Origin: BMS3BBIN04 sp964552465 | GTDB taxonomy: Bacteria > Electryoneota > Electryoneia > Electryoneales > Electryoneaceae | Assembly: GCA_964552465.1 (NCBI GenBank) | Contig: CAZKGR010000019.1 | Location: 1 to 64,000, forward strand | Length of the DNA: 64,000 bases | Reading direction: 5' to 3' | Part shown: positions 33,764 through 42,379 of the stretch, piece after piece | Position numbering within the stretch: the stretch's first letter is position 1 | How the letters are laid out: each line of letters begins with the position of its first letter | Made by a program: the position numbers and the translations under genes | The notes under the pieces: model-generated | The model's database searches: none | Seen by the model: the letters and a program-made list of their open reading frames with translations, nothing else | Told to the model about the DNA's origin: nothing

Positions 33764-35500
33764 TTACACCTTTCCGCCGTTTACATCCGCAGTATCACCA
33801 GCATAAAGGAAACGCTTGATCTTCTTCGTTGATGTCTTCTGGAATTCTTCGTCAACGATGCGGAACGTGCGGATTCGCTTGTAGTCTGCAAGTTCCTTCT
33901 GAAACTTCTGAATCTCGGATTTGATCAGGTTGTGCACGTCATCCGGTTCAGCTTTGACACCTTTTTCTTCGAAGTGCACGTCTATCTGTTCAAAATCCGG
34001 GAAAATGAGCGCCATGATATCTTCGCCCATTCCCTTTTCACGTGGTACACCCAGGACCAGCGACTCACTGATGAACTCGCTGTGGTTGATGTGATGCTCG
34101 ATCTCTTCGGGGTACACGTTTTTGCCGCCACCGGTGACGAGCATGTTCTTCTTTCGTCCGGTGATTTGCAGGTAACCGTCTTTGTCGATGACACCGAGGT
34201 CGCCAGTCAGGAACCAGCCATCGTCGGTGAATGTTTCAGCGGTTGCCTTCTCGTTCTTGAAGTAGCCTTTGAAAACATTCGGTCCTTTGAGGCAAACTTC
34301 GCCTACTCCGGCAGCGTTCGTGTCGAGGAGCTTGCATTCCACGCCGGGTACAGTCGGACCGACACAATGGTGCTTCACTTTCCACGGGAGATTGGCGTGA
34401 GATACGGGTGATGTTTCAGTGAGGCCGTATCCCTGGAACAGGCGCAAGCCGAGAGAGTTGAAGAAGATTGCAACAGCCGGATCCAACGGGCCGCCGCCAC
34501 TGACGAAGAGACGAATCTTGTCCAGGCCTGCTTTTTCACGAAGGCCGCGAAATAGAGGATTGGCCAGGTTCAGCCCAACGGCGCGACCGGTTTTTACGAT
34601 TCCTATCAAAGTGTTGACCAGCTTGTCTTTTCCCGCTTGCTTCATCTTGCGTTGCATGCCGATCATCATCTTTTCGAACAATAACGGCACGCCGACCATG
34701 AAGGTGACGCCAGTGTTTTTGATATCCTCAACGATCTCGTTGCTTTTCAGGCTGCGCGCATATGTGATGCTTGCGCCGCTGTAAACAGGCAACAGAAATC
34801 CGGCCGTCGCCTCAAAACTGTGATGTACTGGCAACACGCTGAGGAAGGTGTCTTCTGGACCGATACCGAACAGTGTATAGACAGTGGCAACATTGCTCAT
34901 GATGTTGCGGTGTGTCAGCATTACGCCTTTGCTATGGCCGGTCGTACCAGAGGTATATAGAATGGAGGCGACATCATCCATTTCACGACCCGGTAGCGCA
35001 ACATCACTAGTCTTGCCATCAGTTATCACCTCACTCAGCTCAAGGGTCGCTGGTGGGGTCAAGGCGTCAAAGGACACAATCTTGTCAAGGGTGCGGATCG
35101 GTTCCATTTCTTCAATCATCTCGAGGAACTTGTTGTCCACAAACAGGATTCTGGCTTCAGAATCAGAGATGATGTGTCGGACACCCGAAGATGGCATCAG
35201 GCTGTCAACAGGCACACATACAGCGCCAGCCGACTGGATGCCAAGATAGCATGTCGCCCAGTCCGGGCTGTTCGAACCGAGCACTGCGACGCGATCACCA
35301 ATTTCAACGCCTTGGCCAATTAACCAGCGCGCCACAGCTTCCACACGAATATGTAACTCTGTGTAGTTGATTTCGCTGTATCCGCTTCCATCCCAGATGC
35401 GCATGACCGGCATATCGCCAAAATCCTCTGCGCTTTTCTTTGCCAGATCGCTGAGTGGAAAGACACCTCTGTCTTCACGAATCTGCTTGAACCCGCTCAT
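33764..35500 (-). CDS. AMP-dependent acyl-CoA ligase (long-chain fatty-acid type)
   Basis: A 578-aa enzyme that activates a carboxylic acid through an acyl-AMP and joins it to CoA. Motifs in order: the phosphate-binding loop ILYTSGTTGHSKGVMLTHRN, the A-box region RLFQGYGLTETSPVSHANL, GWFLTGDLGVIDKDGYLQITGRKK, and the C-terminal KNVYPEEIEHHINHSE with the catalytic Lys region KTSTKKIKRFLY. It resembles bacterial FadD15/FACL enzymes, so long-chain fatty acids are the likely substrates. It is the first gene of a two-gene operon with the TPR protein. A 205-bp gap separates it from the divergent MFS gene. Confidence 0.9.
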   Translation of the reverse strand: MSGFKQIREDRGVFPLSDLAKKSAEDFGDMPVMRIWDGSGYSEINYTELHIRVEAVARWLIGQGVEIGDRVAVLGSNSPDWATCYLGIQSAGAVCVPVDSLMPSSGVRHIISDSEARILFVDNKFLEMIEEMEPIRTLDKIVSFDALTPPATLELSEVITDGKTSDVALPGREMDDVASILYTSGTTGHSKGVMLTHRNIMSNVATVYTLFGIGPEDTFLSVLPVHHSFEATAGFLLPVYSGASITYARSLKSNEIVEDIKNTGVTFMVGVPLLFEKMMIGMQRKMKQAGKDKLVNTLIGIVKTGRAVGLNLANPLFRGLREKAGLDKIRLFVSGGGPLDPAVAIFFNSLGLRLFQGYGLTETSPVSHANLPWKVKHHCVGPTVPGVECKLLDTNAAGVGEVCLKGPNVFKGYFKNEKATAETFTDDGWFLTGDLGVIDKDGYLQITGRKKNMLVTGGGKNVYPEEIEHHINHSEFISESLVLGVPREKGMGEDIMALIFPDFEQIDVHFEEKGVKAEPDDVHNLIKSEIQKFQKELADYKRIRTFRIVDEEFQKTSTKKIKRFLYAGDTADVNGGKV

Positions 35501-35705
35501 GTCTCACGCCCTCGGCACCCGAGATCGGTCTCGGTTGCGCCCTTTATGGTGATCTCTGATCTTTGAATACTGGTTGGAATCATTGAAGTTGGTCCCCCGA
35601 ACCCCCGTTCGCAACTCATGGAGTAAACACCAAAACCGAACCCGGAGTCAACGGTTTTCAGTTAATTGTTTTTTTTTATGAGGCTCTTAACCCGGAGAGT
35701 CCTGA

Positions 35706-36902
35706 GTGGGACACAAAGACAGCGTATACACGCCCACATTTTATCTTAGCCTTCTGTTCAATTTTCTGGTCGGGATGAACTTCACCAACAGCGCTGTATT
35801 GCCCTTGTATGTCAACGAATTGGGCGGATCGGCAGCTACAGTTGGTTTGTTCATGGGTACCGCTGCCGTGGCAGCTGTTGTCGTGCGCCCTCTGGTAGGA
35901 ACAGTACTGGACCGCTTCGGCACAAAACCCGTATTAGTCACCGGCGCCTTGCTGATTTCACTGCCTCCCCTTGGATACTGGGCGCTACTGGACGCTGGCG
36001 AGTTGACAACATGGGTGTATGTGTTGCGCGTGTTTCATGGCTTCGGATTTGGAGCACATTTCTCTGCATTCTTTTCGCTGGCAGCCTCAATGTCACCACC
36101 AGGCCGTAGAAATGAATCCATCGCCATGTATGGAATCTCCGGGCTCGCAGCCCAACTGATCGGACCTCACCTCGGCGAAACTATTCTCGGATCACACGGC
36201 CTGCCGGGCTTTTTCCTGTTTATCACCGTGTTCGGTATGCTGGGTGTGCTGACCGCTTTGTTCATTCATCCTCCGAAACCAGAAGTGAATGGTACCGATT
36301 CACCATCTATTCTGACGAGCACGTTGAAGCTGTTGTCCTGTCGACCAATGCTGCTGCCATTCACCCTGGCACTACTCTTGAGCGTATGCTTTTCATCAGC
36401 ACAATTCTTCCTGGGTCCGCTGGCTCGCGATCGAGGTATCGAAGACTTTGGGCTCTTTTTCAGCGGCTATGCAGTGGCTGGAATCACTGTTCGCCTGATT
36501 AGCCGCAAGTGGGGAGATCGGTTCGGTGTGCGACGGGTGATGATTCCTGCTTTTCTCTTCTACGCGGCAGGAATGGCCACCATCGTCTTCAGCCAATCCA
36601 CGGCGATGGTTATCCTCGGCGGAGTTTTCAGCGGAATGGCGCACGGCATCGTCTTCCCTGCGGTAAACAGTTTGGGTTACAATGCTGCTCCAAGCGAATA
36701 TGCGGGTAGTGCGGTGGCATTAATGACTGGGATGTTTGACTTGGGTAGCATACTGACAGCCTTTCTCTTCGGCGCGATCGCAGAACAAACGAACTACGGT
36801 TCGGTGTTTCTGCTGGCGGCTGTAGCGGGAATCATGGCCGCGGCGCTTGCTGTTGCATCAATCATTCGACGACCAGAACTGATCCAAACACACCACTCCT
36901 GA
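35706..36902 (+). CDS. Major facilitator superfamily transporter
   Basis: A 398-aa inner-membrane transporter with about twelve transmembrane helices. The loop between helices 2 and 3 carries the MFS signature in the form RPLVGTVLDRFGTKPVLVTG, and the second half repeats it (RLISRKWGDRFGVRRVMI). The start is a GTG at 35706 with GGAGAG (35694-35699) upstream. The family resembles drug or metabolite efflux antiporters of the YfcJ/YhhS kind, but the substrate is not predictable. It is divergent from the acyl-CoA ligase operon. Confidence 0.88.
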   Translation: MGHKDSVYTPTFYLSLLFNFLVGMNFTNSAVLPLYVNELGGSAATVGLFMGTAAVAAVVVRPLVGTVLDRFGTKPVLVTGALLISLPPLGYWALLDAGELTTWVYVLRVFHGFGFGAHFSAFFSLAASMSPPGRRNESIAMYGISGLAAQLIGPHLGETILGSHGLPGFFLFITVFGMLGVLTALFIHPPKPEVNGTDSPSILTSTLKLLSCRPMLLPFTLALLLSVCFSSAQFFLGPLARDRGIEDFGLFFSGYAVAGITVRLISRKWGDRFGVRRVMIPAFLFYAAGMATIVFSQSTAMVILGGVFSGMAHGIVFPAVNSLGYNAAPSEYAGSAVALMTGMFDLGSILTAFLFGAIAEQTNYGSVFLLAAVAGIMAAALAVASIIRRPELIQTHHS

Positions 36903-37014
36903 CCAAGATCAGAAAAAGAGAGCTCTCTTTATACGAGATTTGGGGTTTTACTCGTCAGTATTCCTCCTTTACCTTGCCGGCGAAAAGTAATTTGATTGCC
37001 ACTCGGGAGAGATT

Positions 37015-37752
37015 GTGAGCGAAAAAGAAGTCGAGCCAGTTGAGATGAGCAAACCTGTAGTTGAAGGAAAAGTTCTCGTCGTTGAAGAGAGTGTTCTGCT
37101 CTGTGAGATGATGCGCGGGTTGCTCGTCGCAGCCGGATATGACGTGGATGCCGTACACGATGCCCAGGAGGCAATCGACAATATCGCCACGTTGAAACCC
37201 GACCTCATATTTGTCGACACGCGAATCCCGAAGGTCGATGCGATTATGGCGGCCAAGGTGATGCGGGCAATGTTATCTGACGCTGCCTTGCAGATCATAT
37301 TCCTCGTGCGACAGAGTGATTTGCTTGATTTCCGCGATCTGTTTGACGAGGGTATTGATGATTACGTTCTGATGCCGTTTGGACACGATGAATTGGTGGC
37401 GCGTGTGAAGCGCAAATTCGAAATACGTTCTGGACTGCGCAAGGAAAAAAACCAGGTGCGGCTGGACACAATGTCGCAGGTGATGATTACCATCGCACAT
37501 CACATTAACAACGCGATCACTTCTCTCGGCGCTCGGGCGCATATTACCAAGAAGGACGACCCTGAAGATGTTCAGGTTCTGGTGGATTTAACACGAAAGC
37601 AGACGAAGAGAATTGCTGGTGTAGTAGACAGCCTGGTGGAAATGGCACGCAACCGCGAGTTGGATTCAACTCAGTATATCGAAGGCGGGTCACAGATGTT
37701 TGATATTGCCCGCCGCCTTGAGGACAAGATTGGCGAGCCAGTGAAACCCTGA
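37015..37752 (+). CDS. Degenerate receiver plus DHp protein without ATPase domain
   Basis: A 245-aa protein with a GTG start and GGGAGAG (37003-37009) upstream. Residues 20-140 are a receiver domain with the phospho-acceptor Asp in place (LIFVDTRIPKVDA, D68), but VVEES replaces the usual acidic pair and the KPF lysine is Met (VLMPF, M120). Residues 150-215 are a histidine-kinase-type DHp helix pair (MITIAHHINNAITSLGARA, H162/H163) with no ATP-binding domain after it. It may work as a phosphotransfer or dimerisation module. Its HINN motif resembles the H-box of the PAS-DHp protein at 5376, suggesting a local class of kinase-less DHp proteins. Confidence 0.75.
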   Translation: MSEKEVEPVEMSKPVVEGKVLVVEESVLLCEMMRGLLVAAGYDVDAVHDAQEAIDNIATLKPDLIFVDTRIPKVDAIMAAKVMRAMLSDAALQIIFLVRQSDLLDFRDLFDEGIDDYVLMPFGHDELVARVKRKFEIRSGLRKEKNQVRLDTMSQVMITIAHHINNAITSLGARAHITKKDDPEDVQVLVDLTRKQTKRIAGVVDSLVEMARNRELDSTQYIEGGSQMFDIARRLEDKIGEPVKP

Positions 37753-37790
37753 ACTGGCAAGCTGTATTACGAACGAAGTTGCTCTTTCCG

Positions 37791-37820
37791 CCCGCATTGG
37801 CTTTGCCAGCGCGGGTTTTC
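37791..37820 (+). terminator. Rho-independent terminator after the receiver-DHp gene
   Basis: CCCGCATTGGC (37791-37801) and GCCAGCGCGGG (37805-37815) pair with one mismatch and one wobble around TTT, followed by TTTTC. It lies between converging genes. Confidence 0.8.
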
Positions 37821-37842
37821 ATTGGGTCCATCTGGTGCTATG

Positions 37843-39024
37843 CTACGCGTCGAGTTCGATGGACATGTGATTCTCGCCGGAAAAGTCAATCATCTTCGGT
37901 TTGATTGCATTACCAATAGAATTGTGAGTGAGAATGATTGTGGGTTTGCTCTGATCTTCCAGGTTTGATTTTGTGACAACACCCTTGTATCCAACATAGC
38001 TTTTGCTGGCATTGTCCTTGATGCTAACCGTGGCTCCAACCGGATACCATTGGACGACTTTTACAAGCGCCGCGAGTACTGTAGGATTCCACTTCCCCGC
38101 TTCCCCGTTTACGAGCTTGGTAATTGCCTGATCAGCTGGATAAACGAAGCCATCATGAGCACCGCTGACCAGATTATCATAGACATTTGCAACACTGAGA
38201 ATTTCAGCATGTCGGTGAATGTAACCAGAGTCTTTTCCACGATCTTTAGTCGGCGCTTTTCCGAAACTCTTTAGTCCTTGAGGATAACCACTTCCGTCGT
38301 ATTGTTCGTGATGTTGCAACACAACAGCCTGTTCGACAAACGCCTCCGGCTCGCTGGACTCGAGAATGATCTTGGTGTAAATGGGATGTTCGCGGAGGAT
38401 CATTTTTTCGTCCGCCGTCATCAGTTCAGCCGGTTTGTCGCGTAATTCCTTGAACGCCATTTTGCCGATATCGTGGACAAGAGCAGCAGCTCCGAGTTGT
38501 TTCATCTCCGCGTAATTATAACGGAATTGCCGACTGATCAGGATGGACAACACGGTCGTATCGACAGCGTGCTCGTAATCTCTACCATCTTCTGACCGCA
38601 TCTGCAATCCGCTGAACATCTTCGTCTGCCGTTCAACAACATCTTCAAGAACCTGCCCGACAACTTTCCGCACAGCAGGCATGTTCACGATCTTCTTCAG
38701 TTTGCGGTTTTCTTCAAGACGCTTCTTGATATTATCCGAGGCGAATGCTTCAAAAGCGAGGTTATTCTCAACGTTCTTGAATGTTTCAGCCATCTTTTCA
38801 TTGGCGATCTGGCGGACGGTAGAGCTGATTACTTCTTCAGGGTTGACATCCTTGGTGAGATCGTTCATGATGTAGACAAAGCGAATGCCTTTGCTGTTCA
38901 TCATCGCGATCATATCTTCGGTGAGTTCATAGCCAGAGGAGAGAAGCAGCTCTGAATTTTTGTTAAACAGAGACTTGCCTAGAATATCACCCGGCTTGAC
39001 CTTGTCAATCTTGACAATCTGCAT
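37843..39024 (-). CDS. HD-GYP domain protein, probable cyclic di-GMP phosphodiesterase
   Basis: A 393-aa soluble protein. The N-terminal 130 residues form a helical region often found before HD-GYP domains (DILGKSLFNKNSELLLSSGYEL is the DUF3391-like start). The catalytic HD-GYP domain has VHDIGKMAFKELRDKP, MILREHPIYTKIILE and HHEQYDGSGYPQGL, all metal and GYP residues intact. It should hydrolyse cyclic di-GMP and thereby affect motility, adhesion or secretion. The C-terminal 90 residues (VSIKDNASKSYVGYKGVVTK) are a beta-rich tail common in this subgroup. No GGDEF partner is encoded in the window. Confidence 0.92.
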   Translation of the reverse strand: MQIVKIDKVKPGDILGKSLFNKNSELLLSSGYELTEDMIAMMNSKGIRFVYIMNDLTKDVNPEEVISSTVRQIANEKMAETFKNVENNLAFEAFASDNIKKRLEENRKLKKIVNMPAVRKVVGQVLEDVVERQTKMFSGLQMRSEDGRDYEHAVDTTVLSILISRQFRYNYAEMKQLGAAALVHDIGKMAFKELRDKPAELMTADEKMILREHPIYTKIILESSEPEAFVEQAVVLQHHEQYDGSGYPQGLKSFGKAPTKDRGKDSGYIHRHAEILSVANVYDNLVSGAHDGFVYPADQAITKLVNGEAGKWNPTVLAALVKVVQWYPVGATVSIKDNASKSYVGYKGVVTKSNLEDQSKPTIILTHNSIGNAIKPKMIDFSGENHMSIELDA

Positions 39025-39575
39025 GGAGACCGTTGTTTCTGGTAGTTTTTATGGGCTCCAGCAAGGTCGCGGATTTTCAATTCAGATGCAAACCGAAAGT
39101 TCAACATCAAAGAGAGCGAGGAAAGGAGTTGCTGCTATTTCATTTTGGAATTGTCCAATTCGCCTGTTCTATTAATAACCAAGAGGTAACGTTCATCTTT
39201 AGTGCCAGCTCAGATCAAATGAAGGATTGCCAACATCCATCCCATCAACAAATTGCCGATCGAAGGTGCCTGAACAAGAGAGGTGTTGAGCGTCCGTGTG
39301 GCCACACAACTGTAACCGGAGGTATTCTGTTTCAGTCCCAGAGATGGCGGGAGGGATTTTGGACGACGCCAGTTATTTGCTGAGTCGAAAGGCGAACACG
39401 CGCTTCAGCATTCCCTGACGAGACGAGGCGCGCGACCCTCATCGGGTGTTTCCATATACTACATTAATAGACTGTTAACAGCTCAGCCCTGGTGGGGGGA
39501 TGACCTCGTGACGGTTCGACATGACAACCGGCGGAAAGACTTCCGGCCGGGGGCAAACGAAGGAGGTTTAAGGAC
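39025..39575 (+). promoter_or_regulatory. Long upstream region with a structured leader
   Basis: Some 550 bp without a convincing gene (frames of up to 116 codons lack ribosome sites and are not protein-like). Near the end two small hairpins abut: CGGTT/AACCG (39512-39516 and 39526-39530) and CGGAA-AGAC-TTCCG (39532-39545), then GAAGGAGG (39559-39566) before the ATG at 39576. The leader may be a control element for the secreted protein gene. It matches no riboswitch class I recognise. Confidence 0.4.
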
Positions 39576-41660
39576 ATGGCCTTATTGAAACGGTTGTTTT
39601 TACTTTTGGTTATTGCGCTTCTGTTTTCCAGCAGCGCGCTAGCAGATCCATTTGACACACGGGCGCGTGAAGATTTCACTGCTGGTGATTTTCCGTTGCC
39701 GAACGAATTGGACGAGTTCATTGACTCGATCGCGTATTTCGATCCAATGGGTTCGCTCTGGTACTTTACAGGGCAGGGCGGATTGTATGCTATTGTTCGA
39801 TATACAGCGCCAGTCGAGTTTGAACTGCAGGGTCTTGGAATGACCTGTAGAGATGTTGCTGGGGTAACATCGTTTTCCGTGTTCGTTATGGACGACAACA
39901 ATGGGGCGCCTGGCAATACTCTGCAATTCGTATTCGTCGGTACGCCGGGGCTGTACCCGCAGGGAAATAACCTGACATATGTTCTCGCCGAATTCGATGA
40001 ATGGAACTTCGAGACATTCGCTGGTGGTGAAGATTTCTGGGTTGCGGTGCAAGTGCCAAATATCGCAAACTGGATGCCCTATTTCGACGAAGAGGCGACC
40101 GGTGATCGTAACTGGTACGGTAATACACCCTCCAACCCAACGGAACCAATTCCTGGTGACTGGTACATTGCGGCTGGGGGAGAGTTCGCCGGAACCTTTT
40201 ATGATGTCGAAACACAGTTCCTCGCTAACGATGTGTACAAGTATCACCTGCTCCAGGGTGAATCCACGTCTTTCCTGACGGAACTGGTCAACAACGGTAA
40301 CGAGATTTCACCAGCCGGGACGCTAACCTTCACGGTGGAAGACACCAACGGCGTGGATATCTGGACGTCCAGCGCAGAAGTTCCCGCGTTGAATCCAGGC
40401 CAAACCTACCCGGTGTCATCTCCCGATACATGGGTTGCACCGACAGAAGAAATGCGCTACATCGCCTGGGCCGACTTCCCACTTCTTGACGATGGGCTGC
40501 CAGACAACAACAGCTTCCCGTTGATGCAGGAGGTGATGGAATATGGTGTCTCGTACCCGACCTATGACGATGGCGAATCTGAGTCAAACGTCGTAGTTAA
40601 TCAAGGTTCGGGATCGGGCAACATCTTCTATCCACCGTCGTATCCAGCAGCGCTATCCCAGGCTGTGTTCTTCATGAACGATGACAACACAAACGCGCGT
40701 TTGGCAGTGTTTGAATTCGATGATGCTACCGGCGCAATTACCGAGGTCTGGTCGCGCCTCGGGGCGGATCCGGGTCTGAACATCTACCCAATAGTACCGC
40801 CAGTTGAGATTACAAGCGGTGGTTGGTTTATCGCGGTGATCGGAAATAGCGGAACTGTTACGATACCGCAAGACAACACACCGCCGGTATCAGCGACCAA
40901 CAACCTGTTGCTGCATCCGCTGGCGATGCCGTTTGCGTCCGGAACATACTTGGCTCAAGACCCCGGGAACTTGTATATCAACACATCTGGCAACTGGTTG
41001 ATCCGGGCTATGATTGACGGAGAAGTTCCACCAGATCCACCAGCGTTGGTATTCCCTGACGGGATTATCACAATGGAGGGTGCGATTGTTGGTGAACCGC
41101 TGTCGATTATCGTTCCCATCCCGAACAACGGTATCGGTGTAGGTGAGCTGTCTGAAATCACCAACTTCGTTCCAGACCAGATGTTCATTCCAGATGCGGA
41201 CAACCTGCCGATTATCATCGAGCCGGGCACAACCTACGATATGGAATTTATCTGGACTCCGATCAACACGAACCTGACCAACATCGGTATTCAGGTGACG
41301 CATAACGATCCGAATCTGGACACTAACCCCGTGTTGTTGCCGTTCCAGGGAACAGCAGCAGAGAATGCTGTCGAAGACGGTATCGCGGCAATCCCGGCCG
41401 AGTACTTCCTCGACCAGAACCGCCCGAATCCGTTCAACCCGGAAACTTCAATCAAGTTTGGTTTGAAGGCTCCAGGCTTGGCGCAACTGCATGTGTTCAA
41501 CGTGATGGGCCAGGAAGTTGCAACCGTGCTCAACACTGAGCTGGCTGCTGGCGAACACACCGTCAGCTTTAACGGTTCAGAGCTACCGAGCGGCGTCTAC
41601 TTCTACAGCCTCGAGGTAAACGGCTACCAGTCGATCCAGAAGATGGTACTGATGAAGTGA
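39576..41660 (+). CDS. Secreted protein with C-terminal sorting domain (694 aa)
   Basis: Strong ribosome site, signal peptide (ALLKRLFLLLVIALLFSSS ... ALAD) and a mature part rich in Asp, Asn and Pro with immunoglobulin-like beta segments (FSVFVMDDNNGAPGNTLQFV, TLTFTVEDTNGVDIWTSSAE, LSIIVPIPNNGIGVGELSEI). The last 85 residues are a standard type-A sorting domain (NRPNPFNPETSIKFGLKAP, FNVMGQEVATVLNTEL, PSGVYFYSLEVNGYQ) ending KMVLMK. I do not recognise a catalytic domain; a structural, adhesive or surface-layer role is possible. It is monocistronic, with a hairpin terminator at 41707. Confidence 0.8.
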   Translation: MALLKRLFLLLVIALLFSSSALADPFDTRAREDFTAGDFPLPNELDEFIDSIAYFDPMGSLWYFTGQGGLYAIVRYTAPVEFELQGLGMTCRDVAGVTSFSVFVMDDNNGAPGNTLQFVFVGTPGLYPQGNNLTYVLAEFDEWNFETFAGGEDFWVAVQVPNIANWMPYFDEEATGDRNWYGNTPSNPTEPIPGDWYIAAGGEFAGTFYDVETQFLANDVYKYHLLQGESTSFLTELVNNGNEISPAGTLTFTVEDTNGVDIWTSSAEVPALNPGQTYPVSSPDTWVAPTEEMRYIAWADFPLLDDGLPDNNSFPLMQEVMEYGVSYPTYDDGESESNVVVNQGSGSGNIFYPPSYPAALSQAVFFMNDDNTNARLAVFEFDDATGAITEVWSRLGADPGLNIYPIVPPVEITSGGWFIAVIGNSGTVTIPQDNTPPVSATNNLLLHPLAMPFASGTYLAQDPGNLYINTSGNWLIRAMIDGEVPPDPPALVFPDGIITMEGAIVGEPLSIIVPIPNNGIGVGELSEITNFVPDQMFIPDADNLPIIIEPGTTYDMEFIWTPINTNLTNIGIQVTHNDPNLDTNPVLLPFQGTAAENAVEDGIAAIPAEYFLDQNRPNPFNPETSIKFGLKAPGLAQLHVFNVMGQEVATVLNTELAAGEHTVSFNGSELPSGVYFYSLEVNGYQSIQKMVLMK

Positions 41661-41665
41661 TAAAA

Positions 41666-41700
41666 GCAGCTTTGAGCAATGAGCTGTGAGCTTTGAGCAA
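41666..41700 (+). repeat. TTTGAGC/ATGAGC simple repeat
   Basis: Direct repeats of TTTGAGC, ATGAGC and GTGAGC, a simple-repeat type distinct from the GAGAC tracts elsewhere in the window. Confidence 0.5.
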
Positions 41701-41706
41701 AAACAA

Positions 41707-41736
41707 CGGGGACACTTACAGAAGTAAGTGTCCCCG
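41707..41736 (-). terminator. Perfect 13-bp GGGGACAC hairpin, terminator mainly for the minus strand
   Basis: CGGGGACACTTAC (41707-41719), loop AGAA, GTAAGTGTCCCCG (41724-41736). On the minus strand the stem is followed by TTGTTTTTG, so it can end the Fe-S operon; on the plus strand it is followed by GTCTTA. It belongs to the GGGGAC hairpin family. Confidence 0.85.
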
Positions 41737-41769
41737 GTCTTATCCTAATCATATTTCGCACCTGAAGCG

Positions 41770-42063
41770 CTACCCACCCTCACGACTGGCTACGCGACCG
41801 AAATACAACTGCGCGAGCTTGTGCGTTTCCTCGTCAACCTCATGATGATGTTTATCGAGAAATGCCGTCAGCTCTTCTTCGCCAATGGCGATGTCTTTGT
41901 CCTCAAGGACCATTTCCAGCAAGGTCAAACGTCTGAGGAAAACTTCGGTGGCTGCGGCCAATGGCTCTAAACGACCCGTACTGAACAGTTGATTCAGTAC
42001 CCTGAAGGCCCGGCTCTGACCGTAAGCGTTCTCGCCAACCAAATCAGACAAGGGATCGTGCAT
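41770..42063 (-). CDS. Unknown helical protein of the Fe-S operon (97 aa)
   Basis: No family recognised. The 97 residues are mainly helical and charged (SRAFRVLNQLFSTGRL, LRRLTLLEMVLEDKDIAIGE, LDKHHHEVDEETHKLAQLYF), with a HHH cluster near residue 72 and no cysteines. Start ATG at 42063 overlaps the stop codon of the DUF59 gene (TAATG), so translation is coupled. Placement after mrp and DUF59 suggests a job in Fe-S cluster handling, which is an inference from context. A longer frame to 42117 overlaps the neighbour and is unlikely. Confidence 0.65.
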   Translation of the reverse strand: MHDPLSDLVGENAYGQSRAFRVLNQLFSTGRLEPLAAATEVFLRRLTLLEMVLEDKDIAIGEEELTAFLDKHHHEVDEETHKLAQLYFGRVASREGG

Positions 42064-42371
42064 TATCCAATCCCCAGAGCGTCTTTGGCGAAGTCGCTCA
42101 TCATGTTCATGTTCCACGGGGGTTCAAAGGTGACTTCGACCAGCACGTCTTTCACACCTTCAACGCCAAGCACAGTTTGTTCAACATCTTTGGCGATCGA
42201 CTGGCCCATTGGGCAGCCCATCGAGGTCAGAGTCATGATGACATGAGCTTCGTTCTTTTCGTCAATCTTAACGTCGTAAATCAGCCCGAGATCAACGATG
42301 TTCAGATTAAGTTCAGGGTCTATGACGGCTGTCAGCGCGTCGTAAATCGTTTCTGATGAGGGGGTTGCCAT
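42063..42371 (-). CDS. DUF59/MIP18-family Fe-S assembly factor (SufT/PaaD-like)
   Basis: A 102-aa protein of the MIP18/DUF59 family, which helps load Fe-S clusters or metals on target proteins. The conserved DPELNLNIVDLGLIYDV motif and the Cys-containing MTLTSMGCPMGQSI, followed by VTFEPPWNMNMMSDFAKDAL, are the family signature. It lies 8 bp after mrp and overlaps the next gene by one base, so all three form one operon. In other genomes DUF59 proteins are often beside, or fused to, Mrp. Confidence 0.93.
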   Translation of the reverse strand: MATPSSETIYDALTAVIDPELNLNIVDLGLIYDVKIDEKNEAHVIMTLTSMGCPMGQSIAKDVEQTVLGVEGVKDVLVEVTFEPPWNMNMMSDFAKDALGIG

Positions 42372-42379
42372 GAATTACC

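Noticed and set aside
39033..39383. A 116-codon plus-strand frame in the long leader
   Set aside because: No ribosome site, odd composition rich in Cys, Gln and His, no family.
39512..39548. Cyclic di-GMP riboswitch near the HD-GYP gene
   Set aside because: The conserved GEMM core sequences are absent; only two simple hairpins are present.
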